A stretch of 39,412 nucleotides of DNA, from contig CAIYPA010000047.1 of the NCBI GenBank assembly GCA_903927965.1, positions 1 through 39,412 of the forward strand, read 5' to 3'. The stretch comes from an uncultured Bacteroidia bacterium. GTDB taxonomy: Bacteria; Bacteroidota; Bacteroidia; Bacteroidales; Prolixibacteraceae. Below the pieces are notes generated by a model. That model was not told the DNA's origin. It worked only from the letters and a program-made list of their open reading frames with translations, and ran no database searches. Both the position numbers and the translations under genes were made by a program. Shown piece by piece: positions 16,812 to 25,981 of the stretch (its first letter is position 1; every line of letters starts with the position of its first letter).

Positions 16812-16847
16812 CAATAAAAAATCTCCCTCCGAACAAAGGAAGGGAGA
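16812..16847 (-). terminator. Rho-independent terminator of lgt
   Basis: TCTCCCTCC (16822-16830) pairs with GGAAGGGAGA (16838-16847) with a one-base bulge. On the minus strand the hairpin is followed by TTTTTTATT (complement of 16813-16821). It lies 26 nt after the lgt stop. Confidence 0.8.
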
Positions 16848-16872
16848 CTAATATCGGACATTTTATGGATTA

Positions 16873-17733
16873 CTAAGTTTTATTCAGGATATTCTTATAA
16901 ACCACAGGTGGATGTGTCAATGCATTGTAAATAAGATAAATACCAGCAAGGATAAAGGGTACGCTCAGCCACTGTCCCATATTTAGGGTCATGCCAGATT
17001 CAAACGCTTCCTGGTTCTCCTTGATAAATTCGATCAGGAATCGGGTAAAAAAGATACCGATAAAGAAAACCCCTGAAAGGAAACCTGTCCTGTCCTTCAA
17101 ATCTTTCTTCTTAAAGTAGAAATACATCAACAAGGCAAAGGTTATCAGATAACAAATGGCCTCATAGATGTGGGTGGGATGTTTGGGTATCGTTTCGTGG
17201 TTCCGTTCGTAGATAAACCCCCATGGCAAATTTGTGGCCACACCATAAATCTCGGAATTCATCAGATTTCCAGTACGGATCATGGCACCAACCAAAGCTG
17301 TGGGAACAACCAAACGATCGAGTGTCCACAACAATGGGCGTTTGGTTACCCTGACTGAGAACAACCACAAAGCCAAAAGAATGCCAAAGGCACCACCATG
17401 GCTTGCAAGTCCTTGAAAACCAACAAATTTATAGCCATCCACCCCTTTTGCAATTGGAAGGAAAATTTCAGTAAGGTGTTGTGAATAGTATTCCCATCCA
17501 TAAAAGAATACATGCCCCAAACGTGCACCAACAATTGTGGCAATGATCACATAAACAAATAATTTCTCACCCCAAACAGGATCAGACCCTTCAAAATTCA
17601 ACATTTTTGTGATGATCGTTAATCCCAAAAGAAAACCCACGGCAAACATCATCCCATACCAACGGATGGAAATCGGGCCAAGGTTAAAAATCTCGGGACT
17701 AACATTCCAATGGATCGCTAAAAGTGTGTGCAT
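16873..17733 (-). CDS. lgt: Prolipoprotein diacylglyceryl transferase
   Basis: The protein has 286 residues from ATG 17733. This start gives the normal short N-terminus (MHTLLAIHWNVSPEIF); an upstream in-frame start would add 14 residues derived from repeat DNA. Lgt transfers diacylglycerol from phosphatidylglycerol to the lipobox cysteine of prolipoproteins in the inner membrane. Family signatures are ISIRWYGMMFAVGFLLG, GARLGHVFFYGW, LASHGGAFG (with the conserved His), the signature RTGNLMNSEIYG with its Arg and Asn, HPTHIYEA, and RFLIEFIKENQE near the end. About seven membrane helices are predicted. It is a monocistronic housekeeping gene with its own terminator. Confidence 0.96.
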   Translation of the reverse strand: MHTLLAIHWNVSPEIFNLGPISIRWYGMMFAVGFLLGLTIITKMLNFEGSDPVWGEKLFVYVIIATIVGARLGHVFFYGWEYYSQHLTEIFLPIAKGVDGYKFVGFQGLASHGGAFGILLALWLFSVRVTKRPLLWTLDRLVVPTALVGAMIRTGNLMNSEIYGVATNLPWGFIYERNHETIPKHPTHIYEAICYLITFALLMYFYFKKKDLKDRTGFLSGVFFIGIFFTRFLIEFIKENQEAFESGMTLNMGQWLSVPFILAGIYLIYNALTHPPVVYKNILNKT

Positions 17734-17750
17734 ATGATCGTTTATTAATT

Positions 17751-17790
17751 GCAACTTGCGACTGGCGGCTGGCAACTGGCTAACTGCACG
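17751..17790. repeat. GGCTGGC-rich tract, part 1
   Basis: GCGACTGGCGGCTGGCAACT, then GGCTAAC, reiterates CTGG/GGCTGGC directly upstream of lgt. It is the inverted form of the tract at 1538-1590. Confidence 0.6.
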
Positions 17791-17816
17791 AGCTTACAAG
17801 ATGAGCATTTTTCAAA

Positions 17817-17841
17817 TATTTCTTTTATTTCAATTTATTTC
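17817..17841 (-). repeat. GAAATA array, inverted short copy (copy 3)
   Basis: TATTTC, the complement of GAAATA, occurs at 17817, 17826 and 17836, in 9-10 nt steps, sandwiched between the two GGCTGGC tracts. Confidence 0.5.
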
Positions 17842-17849
17842 TTTTTGCT

Positions 17850-17888
17850 ACTGGCAATTGGTGGCTAGCGACTGGCGGCTGGCGAACC
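17850..17888. repeat. GGCTGGC-rich tract, part 2
   Basis: CTGGCAATTGGTGGCTAGCG is followed by ACTGGCGGCTGGCGAAC. The 11-mer ACTGGCGGCTGGC core is shared exactly with part 1. Confidence 0.6.
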
Positions 17889-17921
17889 GGGCCAAAGATA
17901 ACAATTCCAAATTATTAAGAC

Positions 17922-18040
17922 GTGCCGTAGGCACATAATATAGGTAGAAATTTGATATCCGCCTATTTATCCCGTCCCGTACGGGACGAAACTTTGAACA
18001 TCAATCAGCTTTCTACCAATATTAAATCCTTAACGGGATT
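17922..18040 (+). repeat. 119-nt multi-hairpin repeat element, copy B
   Basis: The element runs from GTGCCGTAGGCAC (17922-17934) to AATCCttaacgGGATT (18025-18040), with GGTAG (17943-17947), the palindrome CGTCCCGTACGGGACG (17973-17988) and CTACC (18013-18017). Its length equals copy A, and its landmarks sit at offsets equal to copy A within a base. It occupies most of the 3' flank of secA in the 332-nt gap between lgt and secA. That gap otherwise holds only the GGCTGGC and GAAATA repeats. Confidence 0.8.
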
Positions 18041-18065
18041 ATAAAAATTAAATTAAAAACCGTTC

Positions 18066-21000
18066 TTATACCAGGCCGTGACCGTGGCAATTTTTGAATT
18101 TTTTACCGCTTCCGCATGGGCATGGCTCATTACGGCCAACTTTTGGTGTGACCCGAACCTGCTGGTGTTGTACCGGCTTCTCTTCACCCTTTTCAGGAAC
18201 TTTACCTCCTGATGAAACATCACTTTTCTCCTCGCGGAGTTGTGAACGATCTGTATGACGGCGTGCAACCGGAGCTTCACGGACCTGTTCGGGGTCACTG
18301 ATTGGGATCTGTCCTTTCATCAGGGTCGAAACCACGCCTTTATTGATCCGTTCCATCATTGCCTTGAACAGGTTGAACGATTCGAGCTTGTAGATCAGCA
18401 ACGGATCTTTCTGCTCGTAGGAAGCATTTTGAACCGAAGTACGGAGTTCGTCCAGTTCCCGGAGGTTTTCCTTCCAATGTTCGTCAATGGTTGCCAGGAT
18501 GACCTGTTTTTCGTACGATTTCACAAGGTCCTGACCTGAAGTCTTGTAAGCCTTTTCAAGATTGGTAACGATCTGGAACAACCGTAAGCCATCCGTAATT
18601 GGGACTACTATATTGTTATAAATGTGTGCTTTGGTCTCATAAACATTTTTGATCACCGGCCAGGCCTGTTTTGAAATGGACTGAGCCCTTCGTGTGAAAT
18701 TTGCGATTGCAGCATGATAAACCTTATCGCTTGTCTCAGAAGGTTTCAAATCAACGAAATCATTTTCTGAAACCGGCACATCAAGCGACAACGAACGGAT
18801 CAGGTCGAGCCTGAAATCTTCATAACCATCCTTTCCGTTTGACTGATGTTCGGAGGTGATCAATTCGCTCATATCGAAGATCATGTTGAGGATGTCCACA
18901 TCGATCCTTTCCCCGAAAAGTGCATGGCGCCGTTTTTTATAAATAACCTCGCGCTGGGAGTTCATCACATCATCGTATTCGAGCAAACGTTTACGGATGC
19001 CGAAGTTGTTCTCTTCTACTTTCTTTTGGGCCCGTTCGATCGACTTGGAGATCATAGAGTGCTGGATCACTTCGCCATCCTTCAAACCAAGCTTATCCAT
19101 TATACTTACGATCCGGTCGGAGGAGAAAAGGCGCATCAGGTCATCTTCCAAAGAAACAAAGAATTGCGAATATCCGGGGTCACCTTGACGACCAGACCGT
19201 CCACGCAACTGACGGTCAACACGTCGTGATTCGTGACGTTCGGTACCAATAATTGCCAAACCACCCAGTTCACGGGTTTCAGGAGTCAGTTTGATGTCAG
19301 TACCACGACCTGCCATGTTGGTGGCGATGGTAACCATGCCCAACTTACCAGCTTCGGCCACAATATCGGCTTCCTGCTGGTGACGTTTGGCATTCAAAAC
19401 CTGATGTTTGATCCCCCTCATCTGCAACATACGGCTCAACAATTCGGATATTTCCACGGAAGTGGTACCCACCAACATCGGTTGACCCTTTTTATTTAGC
19501 TTTACAATCTCCTCAATGATTGCGTTGTATTTCTCTTTTTTTGTTTTGTAAACCAAATCCTCCTGATCCTTCCTGATCACAGGTACATTGGTAGGAATAA
19601 CAACGACCTCAAGTTTGTAAATATCCCAAAGCTCACCAGCTTCTGTTTCGGCTGTACCAGTCATCCCCGCAAGTTTATGGTACATCCTGAAAAAGTTCTG
19701 CAGGGTGATCGTCGCAAAAGTCTGAGTCGCATCTTCAACTTTTACCCGCTCCTTGGCTTCAATGGCCTGGTGCAACCCGTCAGAATAACGGCGCCCTTCC
19801 ATAATACGGCCAGTCTGTTCATCTACAATCTTGACTTTGCCTTCAATAAGTACATATTCGATGTCTTTTTCAAACATTGTATATGCCTTTAACAACTGAT
19901 TTACAGTATGTACCCGCTCCGATTTGATCGCAAAATTCTGAAGCAGGATATCCTTTTTATCAAGTTGCTCAGCTTCTGATAGTTTTTTATTATTCTGGAT
20001 ATCAGCAATTTCAGCTCCTACATCAGGAAGTACAAAGAACCCGCCATCTTCATTGTCTTTCGAGAGGATTTCGATTCCATTATCAGTCAGTTCGATAGAG
20101 TTCAATTTTTCCTCAATGACAAAGAAAAGTGGATCGGTTGCGATGTACATGTTCTTGTTGTTGTCGGCCATGTAGAAGTTCTCAACCTTGAGCATTTTCG
20201 CTTTATTCCCTTCCTCGCTCAAAAACCGGATCAATGACTTGTGCTTCGGAAGCCCTTTGTAGGCACGGAAAAGCGCAAGCGCACCTTCGTCCGATTCCTT
20301 ACTATTCGAAGAACCTATTTTCTTCTTGGCCTCAACAAGGTATTGGTTGACAAGTTCACGCTGGGATTTTACCAACCGTTCAACAGAACCCTTGAATTCA
20401 TCAAACAGTTGATTTTCACCTTTGGGGACGGGACCTGAAATGATCAATGGGGTTCGGGCATCGTCAATCAAAACCGAGTCCACCTCATCAACAATGGCAT
20501 AATGGTGTTTGCGTTGTACCAGGTCCGAGGGATTGACAGCCATGTTATCGCGCAGGTAGTCGAAACCAAATTCGTTGTTGGTACCGAATGTAATATCGGC
20601 ATCATAAGCTTTCCTTCTTTCGGGCGAGTTGGGCTGGTGCTTGTCGATACAATCGACCGATATCCCATGGAACTGGTAAATAGGTCCCATCCATTCGGAG
20701 TCACGTTTGGCCAGATAGTCGTTCACAGTTACCACATGCACACCACGGCCTGCCAAAGCATTCAGAAACACAGGAAGCGTTGCCACAAGCGTTTTCCCTT
20801 CGCCGGTGCCCATTTCCGAAATTTTCCCGCTATGAAGGACAATCCCCCCAATAAGCTGGACATCATAATGTAACATGTTCCATTTCTGCAACGTGCCACC
20901 TGCTATCCACTCATTTTTATAAATGGCTTTGTCACCACTGATTTCGACAAAATCTTTGGTCACCGACAGGTCCCGGTCAAAATCGGAAGCTGTTACCTCA

Positions 21001-21389
21001 ATAGTCTCATTTGCCATAAACCGGCGCGCAGTGTCCTTAACAATTGCAAACGCTATTGGAAGGACTTCATTGAGTACCTCTTCGATCTTTTTAAGGATCA
21101 GCTCTTCGAGTTTGTCAACTTTGTCGTATATTTTTTCCCCTTCTTCGAGCGGAAGCGTCCCACTTTCGGCCTGTTCTTTCAAAGATTCTATTTCATCTTC
21201 CTCTGCTTTTATGTAATCCCTGATCTTTTTCCGAATAAGCTCCGACTCTGTCCTTAACTCATCGTTGGTTAAACCTGGCATTCGAAGATATTCCTGTTTA
21301 ATCTGCTGTAATACAGGCATTACCTCTTTAATATCTTTTTGCGATTTATTCCCAAAAAAACTTGAAAGTACTTTATTTAAGAATGACAT
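18066..21389 (-). CDS. secA: Preprotein translocase ATPase SecA
   Basis: The protein has 1107 residues from ATG 21389, giving [20 protein letters not shown], the usual Bacteroidota N-terminus; the upstream in-frame start adds only MNRKV. SecA drives post-translational secretion through SecYEG. Visible motifs: [14 protein letters not shown] (Walker A), [20 protein letters not shown] (DEAD box and preprotein region), [23 protein letters not shown], and [14 protein letters not shown] (motif VI). The C-terminal zinc motif [20 protein letters not shown] supplies CxC and CH ligands for SecB or ribosome contacts. It is longer than E. coli SecA (901 aa) because of insertions usual in the phylum, including the charged stretch at about residues 330-480. 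It is a housekeeping gene on the minus strand. Confidence 0.98.
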   Translation of the reverse strand: MSFLNKVLSSFFGNKSQKDIKEVMPVLQQIKQEYLRMPGLTNDELRTESELIRKKIRDYIKAEEDEIESLKEQAESGTLPLEEGEKIYDKVDKLEELILKKIEEVLNEVLPIAFAIVKDTARRFMANETIEVTASDFDRDLSVTKDFVEISGDKAIYKNEWIAGGTLQKWNMLHYDVQLIGGIVLHSGKISEMGTGEGKTLVATLPVFLNALAGRGVHVVTVNDYLAKRDSEWMGPIYQFHGISVDCIDKHQPNSPERRKAYDADITFGTNNEFGFDYLRDNMAVNPSDLVQRKHHYAIVDEVDSVLIDDARTPLIISGPVPKGENQLFDEFKGSVERLVKSQRELVNQYLVEAKKKIGSSNSKESDEGALALFRAYKGLPKHKSLIRFLSEEGNKAKMLKVENFYMADNNKNMYIATDPLFFVIEEKLNSIELTDNGIEILSKDNEDGGFFVLPDVGAEIADIQNNKKLSEAEQLDKKDILLQNFAIKSERVHTVNQLLKAYTMFEKDIEYVLIEGKVKIVDEQTGRIMEGRRYSDGLHQAIEAKERVKVEDATQTFATITLQNFFRMYHKLAGMTGTAETEAGELWDIYKLEVVVIPTNVPVIRKDQEDLVYKTKKEKYNAIIEEIVKLNKKGQPMLVGTTSVEISELLSRMLQMRGIKHQVLNAKRHQQEADIVAEAGKLGMVTIATNMAGRGTDIKLTPETRELGGLAIIGTERHESRRVDRQLRGRSGRQGDPGYSQFFVSLEDDLMRLFSSDRIVSIMDKLGLKDGEVIQHSMISKSIERAQKKVEENNFGIRKRLLEYDDVMNSQREVIYKKRRHALFGERIDVDILNMIFDMSELITSEHQSNGKDGYEDFRLDLIRSLSLDVPVSENDFVDLKPSETSDKVYHAAIANFTRRAQSISKQAWPVIKNVYETKAHIYNNIVVPITDGLRLFQIVTNLEKAYKTSGQDLVKSYEKQVILATIDEHWKENLRELDELRTSVQNASYEQKDPLLIYKLESFNLFKAMMERINKGVVSTLMKGQIPISDPEQVREAPVARRHTDRSQLREEKSDVSSGGKVPEKGEEKPVQHQQVRVTPKVGRNEPCPCGSGKKFKNCHGHGLV

Positions 21390-21484
21390 TACTTTTCTAT
21401 TCAATAATTAATAGCTCCAATACATTTTGCCACAAATGTAACTCAAAAGTTTTTAGTATTGAAGCAGGTATTTAAAATAATCAA

Positions 21485-21503
21485 AGCAGGCCTGTAGCCT
21501 GCT
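21485..21503 (-). terminator. Hairpin after the ferritin gene, probable terminator
   Basis: AGCAGGC (21485-21491), loop CTGTA, then GCCTGCT (21497-21503) gives a perfect 7-bp GC-rich stem 40 nt after the ferritin stop. The minus-strand sequence beyond it is T-rich (TTGATTATTTTAA) rather than a clean T tract. Confidence 0.55.
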
Positions 21504-21543
21504 CTGAAAGTTAAACAAATATGTATTACGGGAGCAACAATAT

Positions 21544-22059
21544 TTACGCGATACCTGCAAATGGATCGACAAAAACACGTGCTTTCATTTCCCGGTCCAT
21601 CATCAGCAATCCCTGACCTTCGCCTTTGATCAATTTCAGATTGTTAAGGATTTGCTCAACATTGGCTTCCTCCTCTACCTGTTCATCGATAAACCATTGC
21701 AGAAAGCTCTTAGTGGCATGGTCACTTTCCTGAATAGCAATATCCATCAACCTGTTGATCAGGCCTGTAACCAATTGTTCATGTTTTAAAGTCTCTTCAT
21801 AAACATCAACAACCCCGGTATAATCGACCTGAACTTCCTGGATTGGAGCTAATTTTACCCTGCCCCCACGACCGTTCACATAATCAAAAAACCGGGTGGA
21901 ATGTGCAAGCTCCTCCTGATATTGAACACGCATCCAGTTGGCAAAACCTGCCATACCAATCGACTGAAAATATGCAGACATGGAGAGATAGAGGTATGCC
22001 GAATGAAATTCAGCATTGATCTGCTCATTTAAAGCAATTTCCATTTTATTCTTAATCAT
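21544..22059 (-). CDS. Ferritin
   Basis: The protein has 171 residues and is a four-helix ferritin of the bacterial FtnA type. It forms a 24-mer that oxidises Fe(II) and stores ferric mineral. Dinuclear site ligands are visible: E in LNEQINAEFHSAYLY (E17), the EELAH motif (E50 and H53), E94 in the third helix (ETLKHEQ) and the EQVEEEAN region with Gln127. No haem-binding Met and no Dps features are seen. It follows icd by 22 nt on the same strand and is probably co-transcribed with it. The following hairpin would end the transcript. Confidence 0.95.
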   Translation of the reverse strand: MIKNKMEIALNEQINAEFHSAYLYLSMSAYFQSIGMAGFANWMRVQYQEELAHSTRFFDYVNGRGGRVKLAPIQEVQVDYTGVVDVYEETLKHEQLVTGLINRLMDIAIQESDHATKSFLQWFIDEQVEEEANVEQILNNLKLIKGEGQGLLMMDREMKARVFVDPFAGIA

Positions 22060-22081
22060 ATCGTATTTTTTTATTGAACAA

Positions 22082-23311
22082 TTAATTTCCCATCCGACTG
22101 TTTAACAGTTTAATCAGTTCATCCATGAACTGTTCCGTTGTCAGATAATTTTCTGGTTTTAGATTTTCGCCATAAATTGACAGGGCAAGGTCCTTTGTCA
22201 TTTTGCCCGATTCGACCGTATCGATGCAAACTTTCTCAACAAGGTGCGAGAAATCGATCAATGGCTGGTTTTTATCCAATTTCCCACGGAAAGCAAGGCC
22301 GCGTGTCCAAGCAAAGATTGAAGCGATCGGGTTTGTTGATGTTGGCCTGCCTTTCTGGTACTCCCTGTAATGACGGGTCACCGTTCCATGTGCTGCCTCT
22401 GCTTCAATGGTTCCACCGTCAGGTGTCATTAAAACAGAAGTCATCAATCCAAGTGAACCAAATCCCTGAGCCACTGTATCCGACTGTACATCACCATCAT
22501 AGTTCTTGCATGCCCAGATAAAGTTACCGTTCCATTTGAGTGCAGAAGCTACCATATCGTCAATCAGGCGATGTTCGTAGATTATACCGGCCTCTTTGAA
22601 TTGCTCTTTGTAAACAGTCACAAATATTTCTTCAAAAATATCTTTAAAGAAGCCATCATATTTTTTTAGGATCGTGTTTTTAGTTGAAAGGTAAAGTGGC
22701 CATTTTTTTTCAAGGGCCATCTTGAAGCAGCTATGGGCAAAACCTCTGATCGATTCTTCAGTATTGTACATGGTCATCGCCACACCCGGGCCTTCAAACT
22801 GATAAACATCGTGTACCTGTGGTCCCGATCCATCCTCTGGTGTAAAGGTCATGGTCAGTTTGCCCGGACCATTTACAACGATATCAGTTGCACGGTATTG
22901 GTCCCCAAAAGCGTGACGACCTATAACAATGGGTGCTGTCCAATTGGGAACAAGGCGTGGAACATTCTGCATGACAATTGGTTCACGAAAAATTGTCCCA
23001 TCAAGGATATTCCGGATCGTTCCATTTGGCGATTTCCACATCTTCTTTAGCCCAAATTCTACAACACGGGCCTCATCAGGTGTGATGGTCGCACATTTTA
23101 TTCCAACATGATACTTTTTGATGGCATTTGCGGCATCAATGGTTACCTGATCATTGGTTTCATCACGATATTCGATACCCAGGTCATAATATTTGATGTC
23201 GATATCCAAAAAAGGGAGGATCAATTGTTCCCTGATCAACTTCCAGATTATCCGGGTCATCTCATCTCCGTCGAGCTCCACAACGGGGTTAAGTACTTTA
23301 ATTTTTTCCAT
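22082..23311 (-). CDS. icd: NADP-dependent isocitrate dehydrogenase (type II, eukaryotic-like)
   Basis: The protein has 409 residues. It catalyses isocitrate to 2-oxoglutarate with NADP in the TCA cycle. The sequence is of the roughly 400-residue homodimeric family rather than the E. coli type. It has [14 protein letters not shown] at the start, then [32 protein letters not shown] (substrate loop with Ser and Arg), [32 protein letters not shown] (metal-binding Asp region), [20 protein letters not shown] and [12 protein letters not shown] (coenzyme region). All catalytic blocks appear intact. It lies between dnaX and ferritin on the same strand. Confidence 0.97.
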   Translation of the reverse strand: MEKIKVLNPVVELDGDEMTRIIWKLIREQLILPFLDIDIKYYDLGIEYRDETNDQVTIDAANAIKKYHVGIKCATITPDEARVVEFGLKKMWKSPNGTIRNILDGTIFREPIVMQNVPRLVPNWTAPIVIGRHAFGDQYRATDIVVNGPGKLTMTFTPEDGSGPQVHDVYQFEGPGVAMTMYNTEESIRGFAHSCFKMALEKKWPLYLSTKNTILKKYDGFFKDIFEEIFVTVYKEQFKEAGIIYEHRLIDDMVASALKWNGNFIWACKNYDGDVQSDTVAQGFGSLGLMTSVLMTPDGGTIEAEAAHGTVTRHYREYQKGRPTSTNPIASIFAWTRGLAFRGKLDKNQPLIDFSHLVEKVCIDTVESGKMTKDLALSIYGENLKPENYLTTEQFMDELIKLLNSRMGN

Positions 23312-23376
23312 TGAAAAATGATTATGAATTGAATTATAAATTAAAAATGATCATGCATGTATATAAGGAAAATAAA

Positions 23377-24039
23377 TCACAAATGTTCAAAATCAAGGCC
23401 GAATTTGGATTTTAACGCCGCAAGCGGAGGATACTTCTCAACCAGCAAGTCCCATCTTTCAGCTTCGGTGTACGCGGTCCTTGTTTGTGGAATTGTATTG
23501 GCCGAAACCTTGAACTGAATCTCAATCCTCTCATTTTTAAATACCTCACGTAAAAATCCCAATAGTTTGGGTTTCAGGTCGAGAGTAAGCCGGTTTAGCT
23601 GAAGCTCAGAATCGAGTTCGTAATGAACCTGCCACTTTTCGGCCAGGACCGGCTCCCTTGCACTTAATGCCGATTTTAGCTGCGCAGCATCAATGGATTC
23701 AACAAAATTCTTCCATTCCTCGACCAACCCTGGTTGCGTAAAAGGTTTTTCTGGTATTTCTATTACATTCGAACTTCCAGAATCTTTAAACAACTCTCCT
23801 GTTTCCTTTTTCTTCGGTTCGTCCCGCAACGCTTCCATGATTGAAGGGGTCGAAAAACCTTCCCTGCCATTGAAACGCCGTGTTGTAGGCCTGTGTTGAA
23901 TAGCTTCTGCTGAACCAGTTGGTATCGAAGTACTTGACTGTGCAGGATTCACAATATTCGGACTGGTTGCCACTTTCGACGGATCTATCAAAGAAAAGAT
24001 AGGCAAAAGTGAAAGTGAGGCTAAGGCATCGTCAATTGT
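23377..24039 (-). CDS. dnaX: Tau-specific C-terminal part of DNA polymerase III tau (reached by frameshift)
   Basis: This frame is open from the A10 tract (24039-24048) to 23377. After the tract it reads KKKTIDDALASLSLLPIFSL and continues for about 220 codons through a Pro/Ser-rich linker into a folded C-terminal domain (EEWKNFVESIDAAQLKSALS, then LTLDLKPKLLGFLREVF and EAERWDLLVEKYPPLAAL). This is the usual tau C-terminal domain of Bacteroidota, where DnaX is normally one long chain. There is no good independent start near the beginning (only TTG). I read it as the extension of the preceding frame by a -1 shift, giving a 589-residue tau. A single-base homopolymer error is the main alternative. 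Confidence 0.8.
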   Translation of the reverse strand, partial: TIDDALASLSLLPIFSLIDPSKVATSPNIVNPAQSSTSIPTGSAEAIQHRPTTRRFNGREGFSTPSIMEALRDEPKKKETGELFKDSGSSNVIEIPEKPFTQPGLVEEWKNFVESIDAAQLKSALSAREPVLAEKWQVHYELDSELQLNRLTLDLKPKLLGFLREVFKNERIEIQFKVSANTIPQTRTAYTEAERWDLLVEKYPPLAALKSKFGLDFEHL

Positions 24040-25145
24040 TTTTTTTTTAACATTTCTTCTAACTGGGCTATCCTTACCAATGTCAGCTCTACCAAAAAAC
24101 GTTGGTTTGAAGACGATTTGTACTGGATATCACAATCGGATGCCAACTGCAAAGCCCCGATCAGAAAATTGACAGAACATGAACTGGCCTGCTTTTTATA
24201 CTTTTCGCGGATTTCGCCCCCAACTTCAAGTAATTGAACAGTTACAGCATCCTTGCTGATCAGAAGATCCCTGAAATGCTGACCCAATCCCGTGATGAAA
24301 TGATGGGCATTAAACCCATTGTCCAATATCTCACTGAATATCATTAATGTACCAGAAATGTCCCCTTTTTGGAAACCATCTGTCAATTTGAAATAGTAAT
24401 CATAATCAAGTACGTTGAGATTGGCAATCGTATCTTTATAAGTAACATTAGACCCACAAAAACTGACCACCTGGTCAAAAATTGAAAGCGCATCGCGCAT
24501 AGCGCCATCGGCTTTCTGTGCTATTACGTTCAGTGCTTCTGGCGCGGCGACAACATTCTCCTTCTGAGCCACATCCCTGAGATGCTTTTCAATATCGGGA
24601 ATCGAGATCCTGTTGAAATCATAAATCTGGCAACGGGACAAGATCGTTGGCAGAATTTTGTGTTTTTCAGTTGTGGCAAGGATGAAAATAGCATGTGGTG
24701 GTGGTTCCTCAAGGGTCTTCAGGAATGCATTAAAAGCAGCCTGCGACAACATGTGGACCTCATCGATGATGTAAACGCTGTATTTTCCAATTTGCGGCGG
24801 AATCCTCACCTTATCGACCAGTGAACGGATATCATCAACAGAGTTGTTGGAGGCAGCATCGAGCTCATGGATGTTGTAGGAGCGGTTCTCACCAAACGAA
24901 AGGCATGATTCGCATTGGTTACAAGGTTCAGTATCAGCACCTAAATTCAAACAATTGATCGTTTTTGCGAAAATACGGGCCGAGGTGGTCTTACCTACAC
25001 CTCTTGGACCGCAGAACAAATAAGCGTGTGCAAGGTGGTTGCTTCGGATCGCATTTTTCAACGTCGAGGTAATCGACGGTTGTCCAACAACCGAAGTGAA
25101 TGTATCGGGACGGTATTTCCGGGCTGAAACTATATAGTTTTCCAT
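24021..25145 (-). CDS. dnaX: DNA polymerase III subunit gamma/tau, zero-frame (gamma-like) product
   Basis: The protein has 374 residues from ATG 25145 (MENYIVSARKYRPDTF, the standard DnaX start). It is the ATPase motor of the clamp loader that opens the beta clamp and couples the replisome. Walker A is GPRGVGKTTSARIFAK. The zinc module has three visible cysteines in EPCNQCESC plus an upstream Cys in INCLNLG. Walker B is IDEVHML, the sensor is LATTEKHKILPTILSRCQ, and sensor 2 is in DGAMRDALSIFDQ. Domains I-III end about residue 365. Then comes EEMLKKKQLTMP and TAG at 24021, so the zero-frame product corresponds to gamma. The slippery A10 tract links it to the tau domain in the -1 frame. Confidence 0.93.
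   Translation of the reverse strand: MENYIVSARKYRPDTFTSVVGQPSITSTLKNAIRSNHLAHAYLFCGPRGVGKTTSARIFAKTINCLNLGADTEPCNQCESCLSFGENRSYNIHELDAASNNSVDDIRSLVDKVRIPPQIGKYSVYIIDEVHMLSQAAFNAFLKTLEEPPPHAIFILATTEKHKILPTILSRCQIYDFNRISIPDIEKHLRDVAQKENVVAAPEALNVIAQKADGAMRDALSIFDQVVSFCGSNVTYKDTIANLNVLDYDYYFKLTDGFQKGDISGTLMIFSEILDNGFNAHHFITGLGQHFRDLLISKDAVTVQLLEVGGEIREKYKKQASSCSVNFLIGALQLASDCDIQYKSSSNQRFLVELTLVRIAQLEEMLKKKQLTMP
24039..24048 (-). other. A10 slippery tract in dnaX
   Basis: On the coding strand the sequence is ATG TTA AAA AAA AAA CAA, a run of ten A residues. A -1 slip, or one added A in the mRNA, converts KKKQLTMP-stop to KKKTIDDALA and opens the tau frame. Homopolymeric A tracts are the known slippage sites of dnaX in E. 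coli (A AAA AAG, translational) and Thermus thermophilus (A9, transcriptional). Confidence 0.7.
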
Positions 25146-25189
25146 AAAAAAATCAAAAGGCAAATTTTGTCGCCAAATATAACGCTTTT

Positions 25190-25221
25190 AGTTTAAAAAG
25201 TTGAACTAAACTTTTCAACTT
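25190..25221. promoter_or_regulatory. Inverted repeats in the dnaX/peroxidase divergent promoter region
   Basis: AAGTTGAA (25198-25205) and TTCAACTT (25214-25221) are perfect 8-bp arms with an 8-nt spacer. AGTTTA (25190-25195) and TAAACT (25207-25212) interleave with them. They lie between the divergent dnaX and glutathione peroxidase genes. They could be an operator, but the AT-rich context makes chance pairing possible. Confidence 0.35.
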
Positions 25222-25290
25222 ATCTGGAACATTTCTTAATAATAAACGTTATAGGTTGTATTACATTTTAAACAATTAAAAGTTAGGAAT

Positions 25291-25839
25291 ATGAAAAAGA
25301 TAATATTGACAAGTGTATTGATGATCATGATTTTAGGTGTTTTTGGACAGGGAAAAACGCTTTACGATTTTAAGGCAACGACGCTCGATGGTTCACCCTT
25401 CAATCTTTCGTCGCTCAAAGGAAAAAAGGTTCTTGTTGTGAATACTGCTTCCAAATGTGGTTTAACCCCTCAATATGAGATACTTCAGAAACTTTATGAC
25501 ACTTATAAGGACCGCAATTTTGTGATCGTTGGCTTTCCGGCCAATAATTTCGCATCCCAGGAGCCTGGGACAAATTCGGAAATTCAGGAATTTTGCAAAA
25601 AAAATTATGGTGTGACCTTTCCAATGATGTCAAAGATTTCTGTTAAGGGAAACGACATAGATCCTTTGTATAAATGGTTGACATTAAAAACGTTGAATGG
25701 GGTTGTCGATGCAGAGGTGCAGTGGAATTTCCAAAAATTCATGATTGACGAACAAGGAAAACTTGTGGGTTTTTTGACCCCGAAAGAGTTGCCCAATTCG
25801 GAAAAGATCATCAGCTGGATCGAGGGGAAAAAGAATTAA
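25291..25839 (+). CDS. Secreted glutathione peroxidase family thiol peroxidase
   Basis: The protein has 182 residues. An N-terminal hydrophobic signal (KKIILTSVLMIMILGVFG) suggests export to the periplasm, with cleavage near residue 19-21. The thioredoxin-like GPx fold follows, with catalytic tetrad C56 (NTASKCGLT), Q90 (NNFASQEPG), W145 and N146 (VQWNFQKF). The peroxidatic residue is Cys, not selenocysteine. C102 (EIQEFCKKNYG) is in the position of the resolving Cys of thioredoxin-dependent members, so the reductant is probably a thioredoxin-like protein rather than glutathione. It reduces H2O2 and organic hydroperoxides. It is monocistronic with a strong terminator. Confidence 0.95.
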   Translation: MKKIILTSVLMIMILGVFGQGKTLYDFKATTLDGSPFNLSSLKGKKVLVVNTASKCGLTPQYEILQKLYDTYKDRNFVIVGFPANNFASQEPGTNSEIQEFCKKNYGVTFPMMSKISVKGNDIDPLYKWLTLKTLNGVVDAEVQWNFQKFMIDEQGKLVGFLTPKELPNSEKIISWIEGKKN

Positions 25840-25860
25840 CCCTTCGACTCCGCTCAGGGG
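25840..25860. repeat. Short dispersed repeat CCCTTCGACTCCGCTCAGGG
   Basis: This 20-mer lies directly after the peroxidase stop codon. It is a sequence I recognise as a common intergenic repeat in many Bacteroidota and some other genomes (often seen as the reverse complement, ending GTCGAAGGG). Only one copy is present in this window. Confidence 0.45.
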
Positions 25861-25880
25861 CCGGAAAAAGGAAATTGGAG

Positions 25881-25915
25881 ACTGGAGCTGTTGCATAAAC
25901 AGCTCCAGTTTTATT
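25881..25915 (+). terminator. Strong rho-independent terminator of the peroxidase gene
   Basis: ACTGGAGCTGTT (25881-25892), loop GCATA, then AACAGCTCCAGT (25898-25909) is a perfect 12-bp stem followed by TTTATTGTTG. Confidence 0.9.
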
Positions 25916-25981
25916 GTTGTACAATCTGAGCAAATATTTAGTATCTTGCGTACATCATCTCAAAATCTTAAATTTATAGCT

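Noticed and set aside
17751-17888. CRISPR array or attachment site in the GGCTGGC tracts
   Set aside because: The repeats are degenerate, irregularly spaced and lack spacers; no integrase or cas gene is nearby.
23377-24006. Independent gene following dnaX
   Set aside because: It has only a TTG start and encodes the expected tau C-terminal domain in frame after a single -1 shift.
25291-25839. Selenoprotein glutathione peroxidase
   Set aside because: The catalytic position is an ordinary Cys codon (residue 56) and no TGA occurs in the frame.
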